Shown here: positions 11,582 to 23,500 of the stretch, piece after piece
How the letters are laid out: each line of letters starts with the position of its first letter
How positions within the stretch are numbered: the stretch's first letter is position 1
DNA from: Psettodes erumei
Taxonomy: Eukaryota > Chordata > Actinopteri > Pleuronectiformes > Psettodidae
Length of the DNA stretch: 64,000 nucleotides
Assembly: GCA_016785225.1 (NCBI GenBank)
Contig: JAFBJZ010000772.1
Location: forward strand, 4,421,001-4,485,000
Direction: 5' to 3'
Position numbers and translations under genes: made by a program
Notes under the pieces: model-generated
Told to the model about the DNA's origin: nothing
Seen by the model: the letters and a program-made list of their open reading frames with translations, nothing else
The model's database searches: none

Positions 11582-14500
11582 ATGCCCTCTGATTTTATAT
11601 CCCTCCTTAGTTCGGATCTCGACCTCAATTCCCCAAAATCTCTTTACTCTAAAGGTAAGATTTTACTAAAGAAATACTACTGCTACGAAACTAACCCGTT
11701 CTGTCCTGGTTTAAACGGAGGTAATAATGAATGTCTCGATAGCTCACGTTAAGCTGCTAGCTAGCTGTAGTTAGCTTCTTTTCTGCGGTTAGCCAGCCTA
11801 GCTAGCTTAGTTAGTTAGCTGCCTTTGCACTGGCGACTACCTGGCTGGTTAGCTGTCCATGTCACATGCGATGAGGAGCATGATATGCTGGGTCCCGCGT
11901 CTGATAATAACTGTGATACATAGGGATCGCATTGACGCGATTGGATGTGTTATTAGTTTTGGTGGGCTAGTGGCAATAAAGATGATAAGTAGTACATGGT
12001 ATTAGCTAGCCACAGCTCCAGTGAGGTCGCTCTCCAGCCACCACATTGTTCAGCGGTTTAATGTACTTAAATCTTGGTTGTATCGTGCAGAGGTGCGCGC
12101 GTGTGTCTGTGTGTAGGTGTTGTAAATGCGTACTGCTTTGGTTAGTCTTCCTTGTTTAATTTTTTGATGAGTGACAGTCCCTCTGTTGTTGTGGATTATG
12201 GGTGGAATTGAGCCAGACTTATCCTCCGCACATTCTCTGGTTTCACAGAAAGAATGCAGTTGTTTGGCATTTGGCAAAGCCCAAGGCTCATTCTCCCTAT
12301 CGGAATAACGGGCTGTGCCACCGGGCCGCTTGTGCCAAAATGTATCCTATCTATAATAGACTTTGGACACGTGTCAGCCAGCTGTTGTGTTATTATTAGG
12401 AGGGTGTTGCCGCATCATGTACAAACGTGACCGTCAACTCTTGTTGTGGATAGCTGGGTTTCTACTAGCTTTCAGCAGCACCCGGTCCGAAAGTCGGTTC
12501 CGTCTCTGTTAACAAGTGTATCAACTTAATGTGTAAGGAAACTGCCTGCTAATCTCCCACTCAACACCGTCATCTATCACGCCATTGCTTATTCATGAGC
12601 AAGCCTCGTGCTGTGCGTTGTGTGTTGTGCGCTGCGCTTGAAGCGGTAACGTAACCCGAGACGCGTGGATTTATGCATTTTGCATTTTGACTGGACGACT
12701 GGGAGACATCAGAGCTCCCTCAGCTGCGCACCCCCTCCCCCACCCCCTCACACCTTCACTCTGTATTTTTGATGGATAATAATTATCAGAACACTTTTAC
12801 CAGCCTGCTCTATGACCTGTCGGTCCCCACATCTGTACGACATGTCATGTATAGGGTGCTCCTGAGCCAGCAGAAAGCATTGCTCTGTGACCCTGAGATG
12901 CTCATTCGAGCCTGCCATATGGTCACACTGTATCACATGATGGCTGTTTATTTATATCGCAGTAATTGGGTGTGTGTGTGTGTGTTCGCATCGGGGTCAA
13001 GGTAGCAGGCTTGCTCATCAAAGATCTAGTCAAAGGCCTCATGTATATCAGGCTGTGAGTGAGAGAAGGGGCAGCTGGACAAGCTGCATTGTGGCCCGTC
13101 TGAAAACGACAGGTTTTCCATGTAGCTGGTTGTTGTCAGGGTTGTCTTTTTAATGTTTGTTAGTTTTTGGTTCAAAATTAGGCAAATGTGAAGCCTCAAA
13201 AACGGAAATATTGAACCCTGAAAGTGGAAAATAATCTGTGCCAGCCAGGCCTTTATGCCAATACGTGGAAGCCCATTTGGGCCTGGCTCTTGGAAGTACC
13301 ATCCAGGGCTTGCATAGCTCTCCACCTCTGAGCTTGAGGCAAAAGCAGTGATTTACTGTTCTGTTAACTATGTTTCTACGTAAATGATTAAGGGGATCAT
13401 TACACAAAGTCAAACAATATATATTATAGTATTTATCTGAACATTCAGACCATTTACACAAATGCCAACCACAACAGATCTCTTTTTATGGCATGCTGCT
13501 TAAAATATACACCAAATTGATAACTTTACTCCATCATGAGGTCGTTGGATTCAGGGTATGAGATTGTCATTATGAAAATACTTTTCCAAGCCGTACAACC
13601 ACAGCCGCATGATTATTAACAGCCTTCATTAAAAAAAGTCTGGTTTGCTTTGTTGACATAACGATTTAATAAAAACTGGGGAAATATGCCAACTCATGCG
13701 TTGAGGCTAATTTTACGTGTGAGAGAAAATAAGCTTATCTCCTCGTGTTATAAAGTGTTCAGTAAGAGAAAACATGTGTGCTTCAAGTGGACACCTGTAA
13801 TATGTTTGGAGAAATGTTCTCCTTTGTCTCGGCATTACAGAGTTTACACAGTGCAACTATTTGGTTGCTGCTTTTGGATGCTGCTTTTCAAATCTGAATC
13901 CCTGTTTCCTTCAGTCGTGTTCGGGTGGAAGCAGGAATCGCAAAGTCACGGTCGATGCAAACATCTTAGTTTGGTTTAGTTCTGCTCTATTTTCATTGCG
14001 CTGTTTCAGAACTGAGTGTAATCATCACTGTATGCATCTGCGAGGCCCCATTTACTGTTAGTCACCCGAGACGTGAAGAAGAATTGGAAGTCCTCTCTAG
14101 AAATAATCATCTAACGGCGTGTTGCCTCACAACGTCTTTACATCTGTTTGTGTTATTTTCTGCAAATTTTTCAGCCCGAACAGTGGCTAACTATTTTGTG
14201 TTTGAAAATGTTCCAAATATGTGGTATTCATTCCTTTACTTTTGATCTATCCATCTATATATCTATTTGTCCATCTAGCTACCAGTCTATCTATCTATCT
14301 ATGGTGTCATGACGATAATTTATGGGTCTGAAATCAAAAGCAAAAGCATAAGTAGCAGAAAAATACCTGTTAGCTGCAGCTGCACCTCCGAGACATGGTG
14401 GCTGTTGCCGGAGGCGGCGATAACACAGAAGCAACAACCGAGCTGGAAAATCGCCGCTTCCCTGAGTCACCGACCGCTGTGGAAAAGCTTTGATTTCCCC

Positions 14501-17500
14501 TTTATGTCGAGAGAAGGGCAGTTTGTCGGCCACGCTGCACGTGGGCACCGCGCGCCAGGCGACGCGACCAATATGGCAGGACATCCACGCAGGCACCGCA
14601 GAGAAATAGATTGGACCGAAGGAACAGCATCACTGGCAAATGCGTCTCTTCCATCTACATTTACGGCCAAACTTCCTCGAAATGTGACTTGCGCTACAGA
14701 AACGACGAGCCACACGCCACAGAGTGCCGAGCAGGTCGCATTGTCCCACAAATGCGTTGCCCTCGATGTAAGTTGTTTGTATTTAATGTGCTGCCAGCCA
14801 ACTAGTGAAATAAGTTATTGTTACATTTTAATAAATGATTTAAGTTTGTCCATATGCAATCTGAATTCAATTCAAAATTTTAGCTGCAGACATTTGCAAA
14901 GCAATGTCTAAAGGGGCCTGATGCAGTTTAAATATTTCCTGTGAACTGATGAAGCTCAGATACAACTTTTTAGTACTTCTGAAACTATGAAAGATGGAAA
15001 TAAGAAGTAATTCCCGCTTTAAATACAAACAACCTGTGTCTTCAGAGTTTATGCCTCTTGAAAATCTGGTTGCCTTTTCCCTCCGCTGAACTTTTCACCA
15101 TAACAGAACTTTTGATGAGGTGCACCCTGTTCCTTGCTTTACATTTCGCTTTCAAGGTAAACGGAAATGGCGCAAATAACCCAAAATGGTCTGCTTTGTG
15201 GTCTGAGCACAGCGAGTAGCTCTTTTGTCAGTATTCTGGCTTGAGCTTATTGTCATGTGTTCAAGAGTGTAATTAAAGCGGCCATTGTTGGGCACCGAGA
15301 TACATTCTTGGTCTGCATATTTTTTCATTTGCAACAAAAGCATAGCCCTCGTGAATTGTCTATTCATCTGTCATCCCCTGTTTTAGCCCCTAAGCCAGCT
15401 GCAAAGAATAAAAATGGACTGGTGGCCTTGCCATTTGGCAAAAACCTTTTAGGCATGTGTAATGTGAGCAGCGCATAACTGGGAGATGAGGTAATTTAAT
15501 TGTTCTAAGTGTAGGTTAAACTCAGTCCTCCCCCTGGCCGTCCGGTGTGATGCAGCCCAGTTTATCAGGCCGACTTGCAGATCTGTGCAAATTAACTGTA
15601 TCAGTATCATCTGACCTCCGGAAGGGTCAATTGAGACCAACACCAAAATCCATTCCACGACATTCTCAACGTCCAGTACTCATTTGGGAGCAGAGGGAAT
15701 TTCTCAACTTGGTTTCCTTTTCGGCCGAGGTTTATCTGAGTCCAGATTGGCCTCGTGTGTCCTCTTGCGCCTCTCTGTGAAGCTTCCCTCTGCGAATCCC
15801 ACATCGCCGTTTGATTAAGAATGTCGATACGGTTCGACGTGAGGCCATTTTCCAAGTAACTCCAGATGCATGTCATGTGTTTGATGTGCGGGAGGCCGTA
15901 GGAAGCACCTTCTCCTGTCCACAAAGAAACAGCAGAAAATGAAGTGACTTCACTGATGAATAGAGCTTTGTGACATTCATTTTCTTCCTGTTTTCTTGGA
16001 CAGCTGCTTTAGAAACAACAATAAACACATGCATTTGGCCTATTCCTTTTTCTTTTTTTTGTTTTTGCGAATAAAGCAAAGCATGTCGTGTGTGTAAGTA
16101 TAACATTTTTTGCCACGCCAATTTGTACACTCACTAAGTCAGTTTATCATTTGTCATTAACACCTGTACGTCTGCTTATTCATCCGCATCATTCGATCGG
16201 GCAACGCGGTAAATCGAGCAGATACAGCTTCAGTTAATGTTCACGCGCCGTCCCCTGCGGGTATTGGGGTCAGAATGTAGCATCAAAAATGAACGGACGC
16301 AACCTGCCGTGTGTCACCTGCGCGTGATGTCAACTTCTAATGGCTACATCCATAGGAGTTGTCTCAAGAAAGAAGTTGTCTCACACCGGTCTCACGAACC
16401 TGTAACAGTGAGCTCCGTGAACTTCGGTGGCCTCCCCGCTCACCAGATCTTTGAGGCGTGGTAGAACAGGAGTTTGGCCAGATTGGGAAGCGCATCCGAC
16501 AAATCTGCAGAAATTACGCGACGCAGTCACGTGACCGTGGAGCAGGACCTCCAACGAATGTTTCCAGCGCCCTGCGGAAGCCACGTCATGAAGGACTGAA
16601 GCCGTTTTGAGAGGAGGCCTGACCCAGTATCAAGGGAGATGTTCCCAATAAAGCGGTTGTCGGGTGCATTTACACAAACAACGTTTTGCATACCGCTCAG
16701 TCCCCGGGCCGTCTGGCACATGAGTGGATTCACAACCCTGCATGAAATGCAGACTGCATTTGCATGCCCAGACTGAGTGAAATGACCGAGCGACAATCTT
16801 GGGTGTCCGTGGATTGGCGCCTGCACTGATTATGAGCTGTATTGTGAAATTTCATTGGACATAAAATATTGATTACATATAGCGTGGACTGATCCAGGCA
16901 TGTCATCCCACCCTCCTTCTAACCTGAGGCAGACGCCCAGCCCAATAATCAGGCATTTTTGTTATCTTTGCCATGTAATATGTAACTCTGTTGTTTGGCC
17001 TTTGTTCATACGCGAGTGCTTGAAACGGTCCCGGTCACGTCGGACACGCATTCAGTCGACTGGCATTATGCACACATCTCCTGTGTGAAAGGGGTATTAG
17101 TCGAGACTGAGGTCACGTCGGGTTGCCAGTCCATCCTGGGCACATCCCTGCACAAAGACTCCCTCTCTTCATGTCGTGAACAAAGCACAACAGGCCCAGA
17201 TGGAGGGTTATCCCTCTGGATGCACCAGCTTTACTGTAACATTCAGCGCAGCATTTCTTAAAGACAGATTAGCTCCGGATAAGCAGTCAAGCGTGGAGCG
17301 GGCCTTGGTGTCAGCGCTTTATGTTTGGCCTGTCTGTGTTTGTGAATTAGTGTTCTGTGTAATCATTTCGCGCGAACCCCGGCGACTTGGTCCCATCGTT
17401 CCCTCAGCGCCGTTGACGTCACAGAAGTGCAAGATCGTGTGTCATGTCAGTTTCAGCGTTCTGCTGGTGCTAAGTCATAGCTGTGTATCGGATGACTACT

Positions 17501-20500
17501 ACACATGCTGGGTGCTGCTGATGCACAGCTGAAATATCCATGTCAGGGTGTTGATGGGCCCCTGTTCCTTAGCAACCGGACTACCTAATCATGGGTTCAT
17601 CTGCCATCAAATGGGGTTTATACCAGTGTAACTGCAGCGGTTGGTTACAGTCTACCAGGAATCATCATCAAATATCAAAGAATGTCTCTGCAGGTTTTAT
17701 TTCACTAAACCCCATGAGAGGCTCATTTAGCTTATCACAAGATACCCTGTGTTGCGTTAGTGTTGACTGCAGACATTTTTTTTGTAGATGCAGGAGAAAA
17801 TTGGATCATGAGACCCAGGTCTGCTTCCAGTCCCAATCCAGGACTCTCTACTTGTTTTTCAAAACAAAAAAGTAAACAAGAAAAGAACCAGCACGATGCG
17901 GACATCTTTTTTTTTTTTTTTTATTACCACCAAATCTGCATTAGCGGAAGTGAAATTAACCACTGACACAATTACATTTTGTGGGAAAAATGAATTGACT
18001 GCATTTCAAAAGAGGACATTTCTTTGAATTTTGCAAAGCGGAATGGAGTCTGAACATTTTTGCAGCTAGTATCAAGCAATCATTAGTGGCTTCAGCATTT
18101 GCTTCGTTCTCTTGCCATTATATTGGCAGGAGGACGAATGAGAAAATGTTTTTTTTTTTTTATTTTACCATAAAAGCTGTAAATCTCAGGGTCCACAACG
18201 TAGTTACTCGGTCCAGTCATAAACAATAAATCTGATTCATGTTTTTCAGAACCTGCAGTAATTTATCTTCTCCTGCTCATCCTTTATGGCAGAGTCGGTA
18301 TATGACCTCCTCCCCAAAGAGCTCCAGCTCCAGCCGTCGTCCACCCAGACCGACCCACCCACCATGAGCCAGAAGAGCGGGGGAGAGGCCGGACCTCCTC
18401 CCTCTGCAGCCTTGGCCTCAGGTGAGCTACCTGCTCAGCCCATGAAAACCATGATCTGGGATCAGTTTCCCATTGCCAAATTATTCCCCATGTGAGTAGG
18501 GGTGAAGAAACTAATATGGCCTTGTATCATTTGTTTGGGGGCAACTTCACCTTTTCACCAGTTTCTGAGACTTGTAATATGTGTGACTGTATGAGGTTAT
18601 GTAGGATTTATATTTCAGCAAATGGATTTTAATAATGCCGGCATGACAATACATAATCACTAGGTTTCTCTTGGGCATACTGGGGGGTTTCCCAGGGAGA
18701 GTGATAAAGCCAATTGTTAGTTATATATAAATATATTTTGGGGTTGGCAATCATTTCATATTTGTGCTTTATTTTTTTTTAAAAAAGCAACCAGTGAATA
18801 TCTGTTGTCATATCTTTCTTTGTGTTAGGCTTCCCTGTTAGGTATTTTAGATGCACGGGAGGAGGCATTGCTCACCTTGACTCGTGTGTGTTGGGGCTTT
18901 GATATTCCCTCAAAGTGTCTGCAGCTCTGCCCTAACCAACTGACTGACAAAAACAGATATTTCAAAGTTGCTGAATATCATCTTAGAACAGTTTCTAATA
19001 TGTACCTATCCTGTGCAGGCAGTAGCAACTATAATTTAGGAACTCCAGTGGCTCCTTTGCAATAAAAATCCTCCACAGCAATTTTTATTTTTTTTGGGGA
19101 AGGGTTTACCACTGAATGACGGCCCCGAGAAATGTCGAGTTTGCATTAACAGCATGCTAACATAGCTTGTTCGTTCTCATTTCACAAATTATTTTCAGCA
19201 TTTTTCCCTGTGATGCTTGTGCTAAATGTTTTTGTCACTTGGCTTTTTAGGCAGTTGTAAAAAAAAGAAATATTTAAAAAGAGACGCAGCAAAACACCCA
19301 TAAAGCATCTAACAACCCTGGGTCAGGGGAAGCAACATGGAGGAGTCAAACAAACAAGGTCTGTGATTTACAAAACAGAGTTTATTGCCAACGAAGTCAA
19401 CAAAAGGATAAACGACAGAGCACAAAGTGGTGGTTGCAATGAGAGAGAGAGAGAGAGAGAGAGAGACACAAGCCTGGCAGGGGTTTGTAAAAACCTGTCA
19501 CCAGGTGCCAGAGATCAGGTAAAAGGGGGGCGGGGTTACAGGATCAGAGATACCTGCAGGACACAGCACTGAACAGCTTCCAGCATAGCAACCCCTCCAA
19601 TAAGCAGGTTAGCCCAAAGCAATCCGTCAATCAGAAGAATGCGAAAGGTTACGATGAGCACACTTACCCCCCTGGAGAGTCCAAAGCAAGGGCACCGTCG
19701 TTCCTACCTGTCAAAGTCAACCTCGTGCATCCACGATCATCATTTGAGAAAACAGCCTTCAACAGTTGGCACTTTGATCGTTGGCGTGTTGGAAAGGTTT
19801 ATTAAAGTCAGAGGCAGCAAGAACTGGGGTGCTAGCTCACAGGTTCTCAAATGCAAGCTGACTGTCTGTCTGAACGCAGCAGACCTTGGTGAGCTGCTCA
19901 AGCAGCTCCTCTGAAGGTTGCACTGATAAAGCCACCAAGCACCGCCATGCTAGATTACTTCCGTACGTAGAAACAAACAATTCTTCACATGGATGTGTGC
20001 TATTGAAACCAGTGGACAGTGTACGTACAACACAACATGTCCCCTTTCAAAAAAAGAAGCCAAATCACAAATGCTCTCTCGAGTGGCCGACAAAACCATA
20101 ATCAGAGAAGTAGCATTAGAAACACCCAATTAAAACAAAGTTTATTGCCACCCAAACCAACAAAGGATAAACAAAGGGACACAAAGTGGTGGCAGTGCCG
20201 CTGGTGATGGCTGCAATGAGAGAGAGAGAGAGAAAGAGATGAGGTTGGCAGGGTTTTTTAAAGACCTGGCACCAGGTGCCAGAGATCAGGTAACAAGGGG
20301 GGAGGAGTTACTGGATCAGCGTAACAAGCGTAACCCAGTACTGCTGATCCAGATACTGTCCCTTGGCTTTGGTGGTCATCTCACACATCCCTCGTATTCT
20401 GACATTATACTGCATTTCAGAGTCTGTGTATTAGCACTTTTGAATTGGCACATCAGCTTGACGGCGTTAGCGTAAGTAGGTTTTTATTTTTAAACGCCTT

Positions 20501-23500
20501 TAGCAGAAACGGCCCGTGAGGGGCGTTCACACATATTCCTCTTCACACTCATCCAACAGCACATCATCTGAAAAGGTACTGAGGATCATGACGGTTCTGT
20601 CTCTTTACGAAACAGTGAAGTTGCCCCTAGCAGTTTGACGGGCTGTCTCTAAAATTTCATTTAGCAAAGCAGAGGAGTATGGTCTGATCTTGGATCATGG
20701 TTCCGGGCAGTCGGCATCCAGCTGTAAACTGCGGAGGACTCTAGTCTTCAGTTCTACCTAAAGGGCAAACTAACCGGTCCTCAGGTCATGTTGGAGCGAG
20801 CGCTTTTGTTAATGCTACCTTTTCACTCTCCTGTCTGACCCAGCTGGCCCTAAGCAGTGCTGATCAAAAGCATGACTACTGTAATGTCCTTGAGATCACC
20901 ATTAACCAACTACACGCGCTTCCAAGTGTCTATAAATGATCAACTTCAAAAGTTACTCCTTCGTTCAGTATATTAACTCATCCAATTTACTGATTGACAG
21001 AAGATGAGTCTTGAATGATCAGCTCTCTTGTTGCTCATTGGCTGTCTCGTTTTTATTGCAGGAAGTTCCCTCTGAGGCAGGGAGTGTCTGCATATAAAAT
21101 GGTCTGCAGTTCACTGCTCCATAGGTCAGAGGCTTGTTTATTCTGTCTCCATGGCTACGCTCAGTCCCAACCAAATCTTCCAATTGGCATGCACAAACTA
21201 CTGTTTACTACTGAATGCACATTGCACAAACTGTACTGTAACCCCTGGCAAATTTGAGTTTTGGCGCCACATTACCAGCTTGCAAATTTGGCTGTACGAG
21301 AAAGTTTGACCAGATTTTATGTTGTTTTTTTTCCTGGCAATGTGTATGTAACAATTTGTAGCTTGCTTTTGTTTTTGTAAACAAAGCATGTCAGTTTTGT
21401 CACATTGATTTGAATTGAGAAAGGTTTTGTAGGAATCAAAACATTGTGGGACCTATAGTACCCTTCTCAACTTTAACTTCAGAATATTTGATCAATGCCT
21501 GACAGCTCTCGCATGCACAGTGAGAGCATATAACCCACAACAGTCTGTTGAAATTAGAGTTGGGAAGAGGGGAAATCAATACAAATTCTGCACAAATTCA
21601 GCTGCTTGAATGGGACTGCTAGCCTGCTCTGTGCTGAACACCTGTGCTAACTTATTTATCTGTATATACTACTACAGATGCCACCTCTTCCACCTCCAGC
21701 CCCTCTGCCTCCTCCTCCCTGGCCATGGGAGTCCCATCTACCGGCCCCTCTACCTCATCCTCAGACCATCTCAAGGCGCCCCAGCATCTCCACTCCGCTG
21801 GAGGGGACGGAGTCGGAGCTTCAGAGATGCAGTGTATGGAGGATGCCGTATCTGCCCCCAGCAGAGGCAACAGTGGAGCAAACAATGCAGCAGGAGACTT
21901 AGGGTCAGGAGTGTTGTCAGGGCTAGGAGTCCAGCAGCCTCAGAACACCCCACCGAAACGGAGACCTGTGCTGAGCATATCCCCACCGCCCGAGGACCTG
22001 TTCGATGACAGCCAGATGTCTTGCCAAGAGGAGCCCACCGTATCTGGGCCGCCGGGTCCAGACTCGGAGCATAGCAGCAGCATGTGGGCCGACGACTCCG
22101 TCTCCAACTTCAGCTTGATCAGCTCCATCTCCTACAACGACAACACGGAGGTGCCACGCAAATCTAGAAAACGCACGCCGCGGCAGCGGCCTGGCCCCAA
22201 GCCCACTCCTCCAGAGGACAGCATGGATGTGTTTGACGCTGACAGCGCCAAGGCCCCTCACTTTGTCCTGTCGCAGCTGGGCACAGACAAGAGCAGTGCC
22301 ATGGCCAGGTGGGGTGACCCGTGTTCACTGCACATTCTGTCAGCATTTTAACTCAGACGACCTCTGTCCCTCTGTAGGAATACAGTAGCCGTCATTGAAA
22401 TCACTTTTGTCTGCGGTAATTGAATTTGTGGAAGTCATGTTAATGCCGTCATGTGATTATAGATTTTTTTCTTTTTGTTGCCTCGCAGCTCTCTTGAGTC
22501 AGGGACTGCAGTGAAGGGTGGGTCATTGTCTGCTCAGTTCCCCCAGCGGAATGACGGGAAAGAGCTGAAGATCCTGGTGCAGCCAGAGACCCAGCATAGA
22601 GCTCGCTATCTGACCGAGGGCAGCAGAGGTTCTGTCAAAGACCGCACACAGCAAGGATTCCCCACCGTCAAGGTTTGACAAAGAAGGCCGTGGGCTGCCT
22701 CTCGACATCAAGACAAATATTTCAACAACTAATTTGGAAATGACTGAATAAGGCCTAAGATACACGGGAGTGTTGAGTACAGTGCACCGCAGGAGGAAAA
22801 AAAAAAAAAAAGAAAAAACAAATCACTCAATAGAAACTTTAGCTGTTACTGAAGAATCTGGGCAGGGGAGTGACGGATTAGCTCCAGGCCTGCATTCGTT
22901 AATAAGGCCAGCAGGATAGAACTTAGCTGCGTCTTGAGCGGCTGCCAGTCGTCATGCCGGGCAAAGTATGAAGCGCTCAACAGAACGATCCTGAGATTCA
23001 TCAGCACACATGTATTATTGTGGAAGGTTTATCCTTGAGCAAATTCACATGCTTCTTTTGTGATATCAGAAGACTTTGTCTTAGAACCCCGACCACACAC
23101 ACACACACGCGCTGCATTGCACTCCTCATAACGCTTGTTCGCGTACACATTTTCTCCGCGACAGGGGTTGCTTTGGCCTTTAACAACTTTATTAATTAAG
23201 TTTGTGAAGTTCAAGTAAAGTCATTCACGACCTTTTCTTTTATCCTTTTTTTCCCAGTTGGAGGGTGTGAATGAGCCGGTAGTGCTGCAGGTGTTTGTGG
23301 CAAATGATGCAGGGAGAGTGAAGCCTCACGGTTTCTACCAGGCTTGCAGAGTGACGGGACGCAACACCACTGCCTGCAAGGAGGTGGACATAGAGGGCAC
23401 CATTGTTATTGAGATCCCTCTGGAGCCGAGCAATGACATGACACTCGCGTAAGGGCTCGCTCCGTGTGGATAATTTGGCATTAGTTACTCGGCGTTGATG

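Larger units (their letters stand above)
11655..18292 (+). other. nfat5: nfat5 intron 1
   Basis: A 6.6-kb intron with a strong donor (AAAG|GTAAGA) and an acceptor after TTTATGGCAG. It holds TAGC-rich short repeats at about 11753-11830, a GT tract at about 12968-12984, a G+C-rich patch at 14390-14600 ending in a good splice donor at 14768, and a GTCACGTGAC palindrome at 16526-16535. No other gene is evident. Confidence 0.8.
18422..21677 (+). other. nfat5: nfat5 intron 2
   Basis: A 3.3-kb intron. Its main content is a pair of direct repeats (19371-19550 and 20132-20335) with GA microsatellites embedded. The rest has no recognisable gene. Confidence 0.8.

Noticed and set aside
14309..14911. A 200-residue open reading frame in nfat5 intron 1.
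   Set aside because: No similarity to any family I know, a composition that changes along its length, and a strong splice donor in the middle. Better read as chance openness over a CpG-rich patch.
21652..22261. Several open frames on both strands over 21.65-22.3 kb.
   Set aside because: Only the plus-strand frame continuing exon 3 of nfat5 matches NFAT5; the others are shadows in G+C-rich coding DNA.
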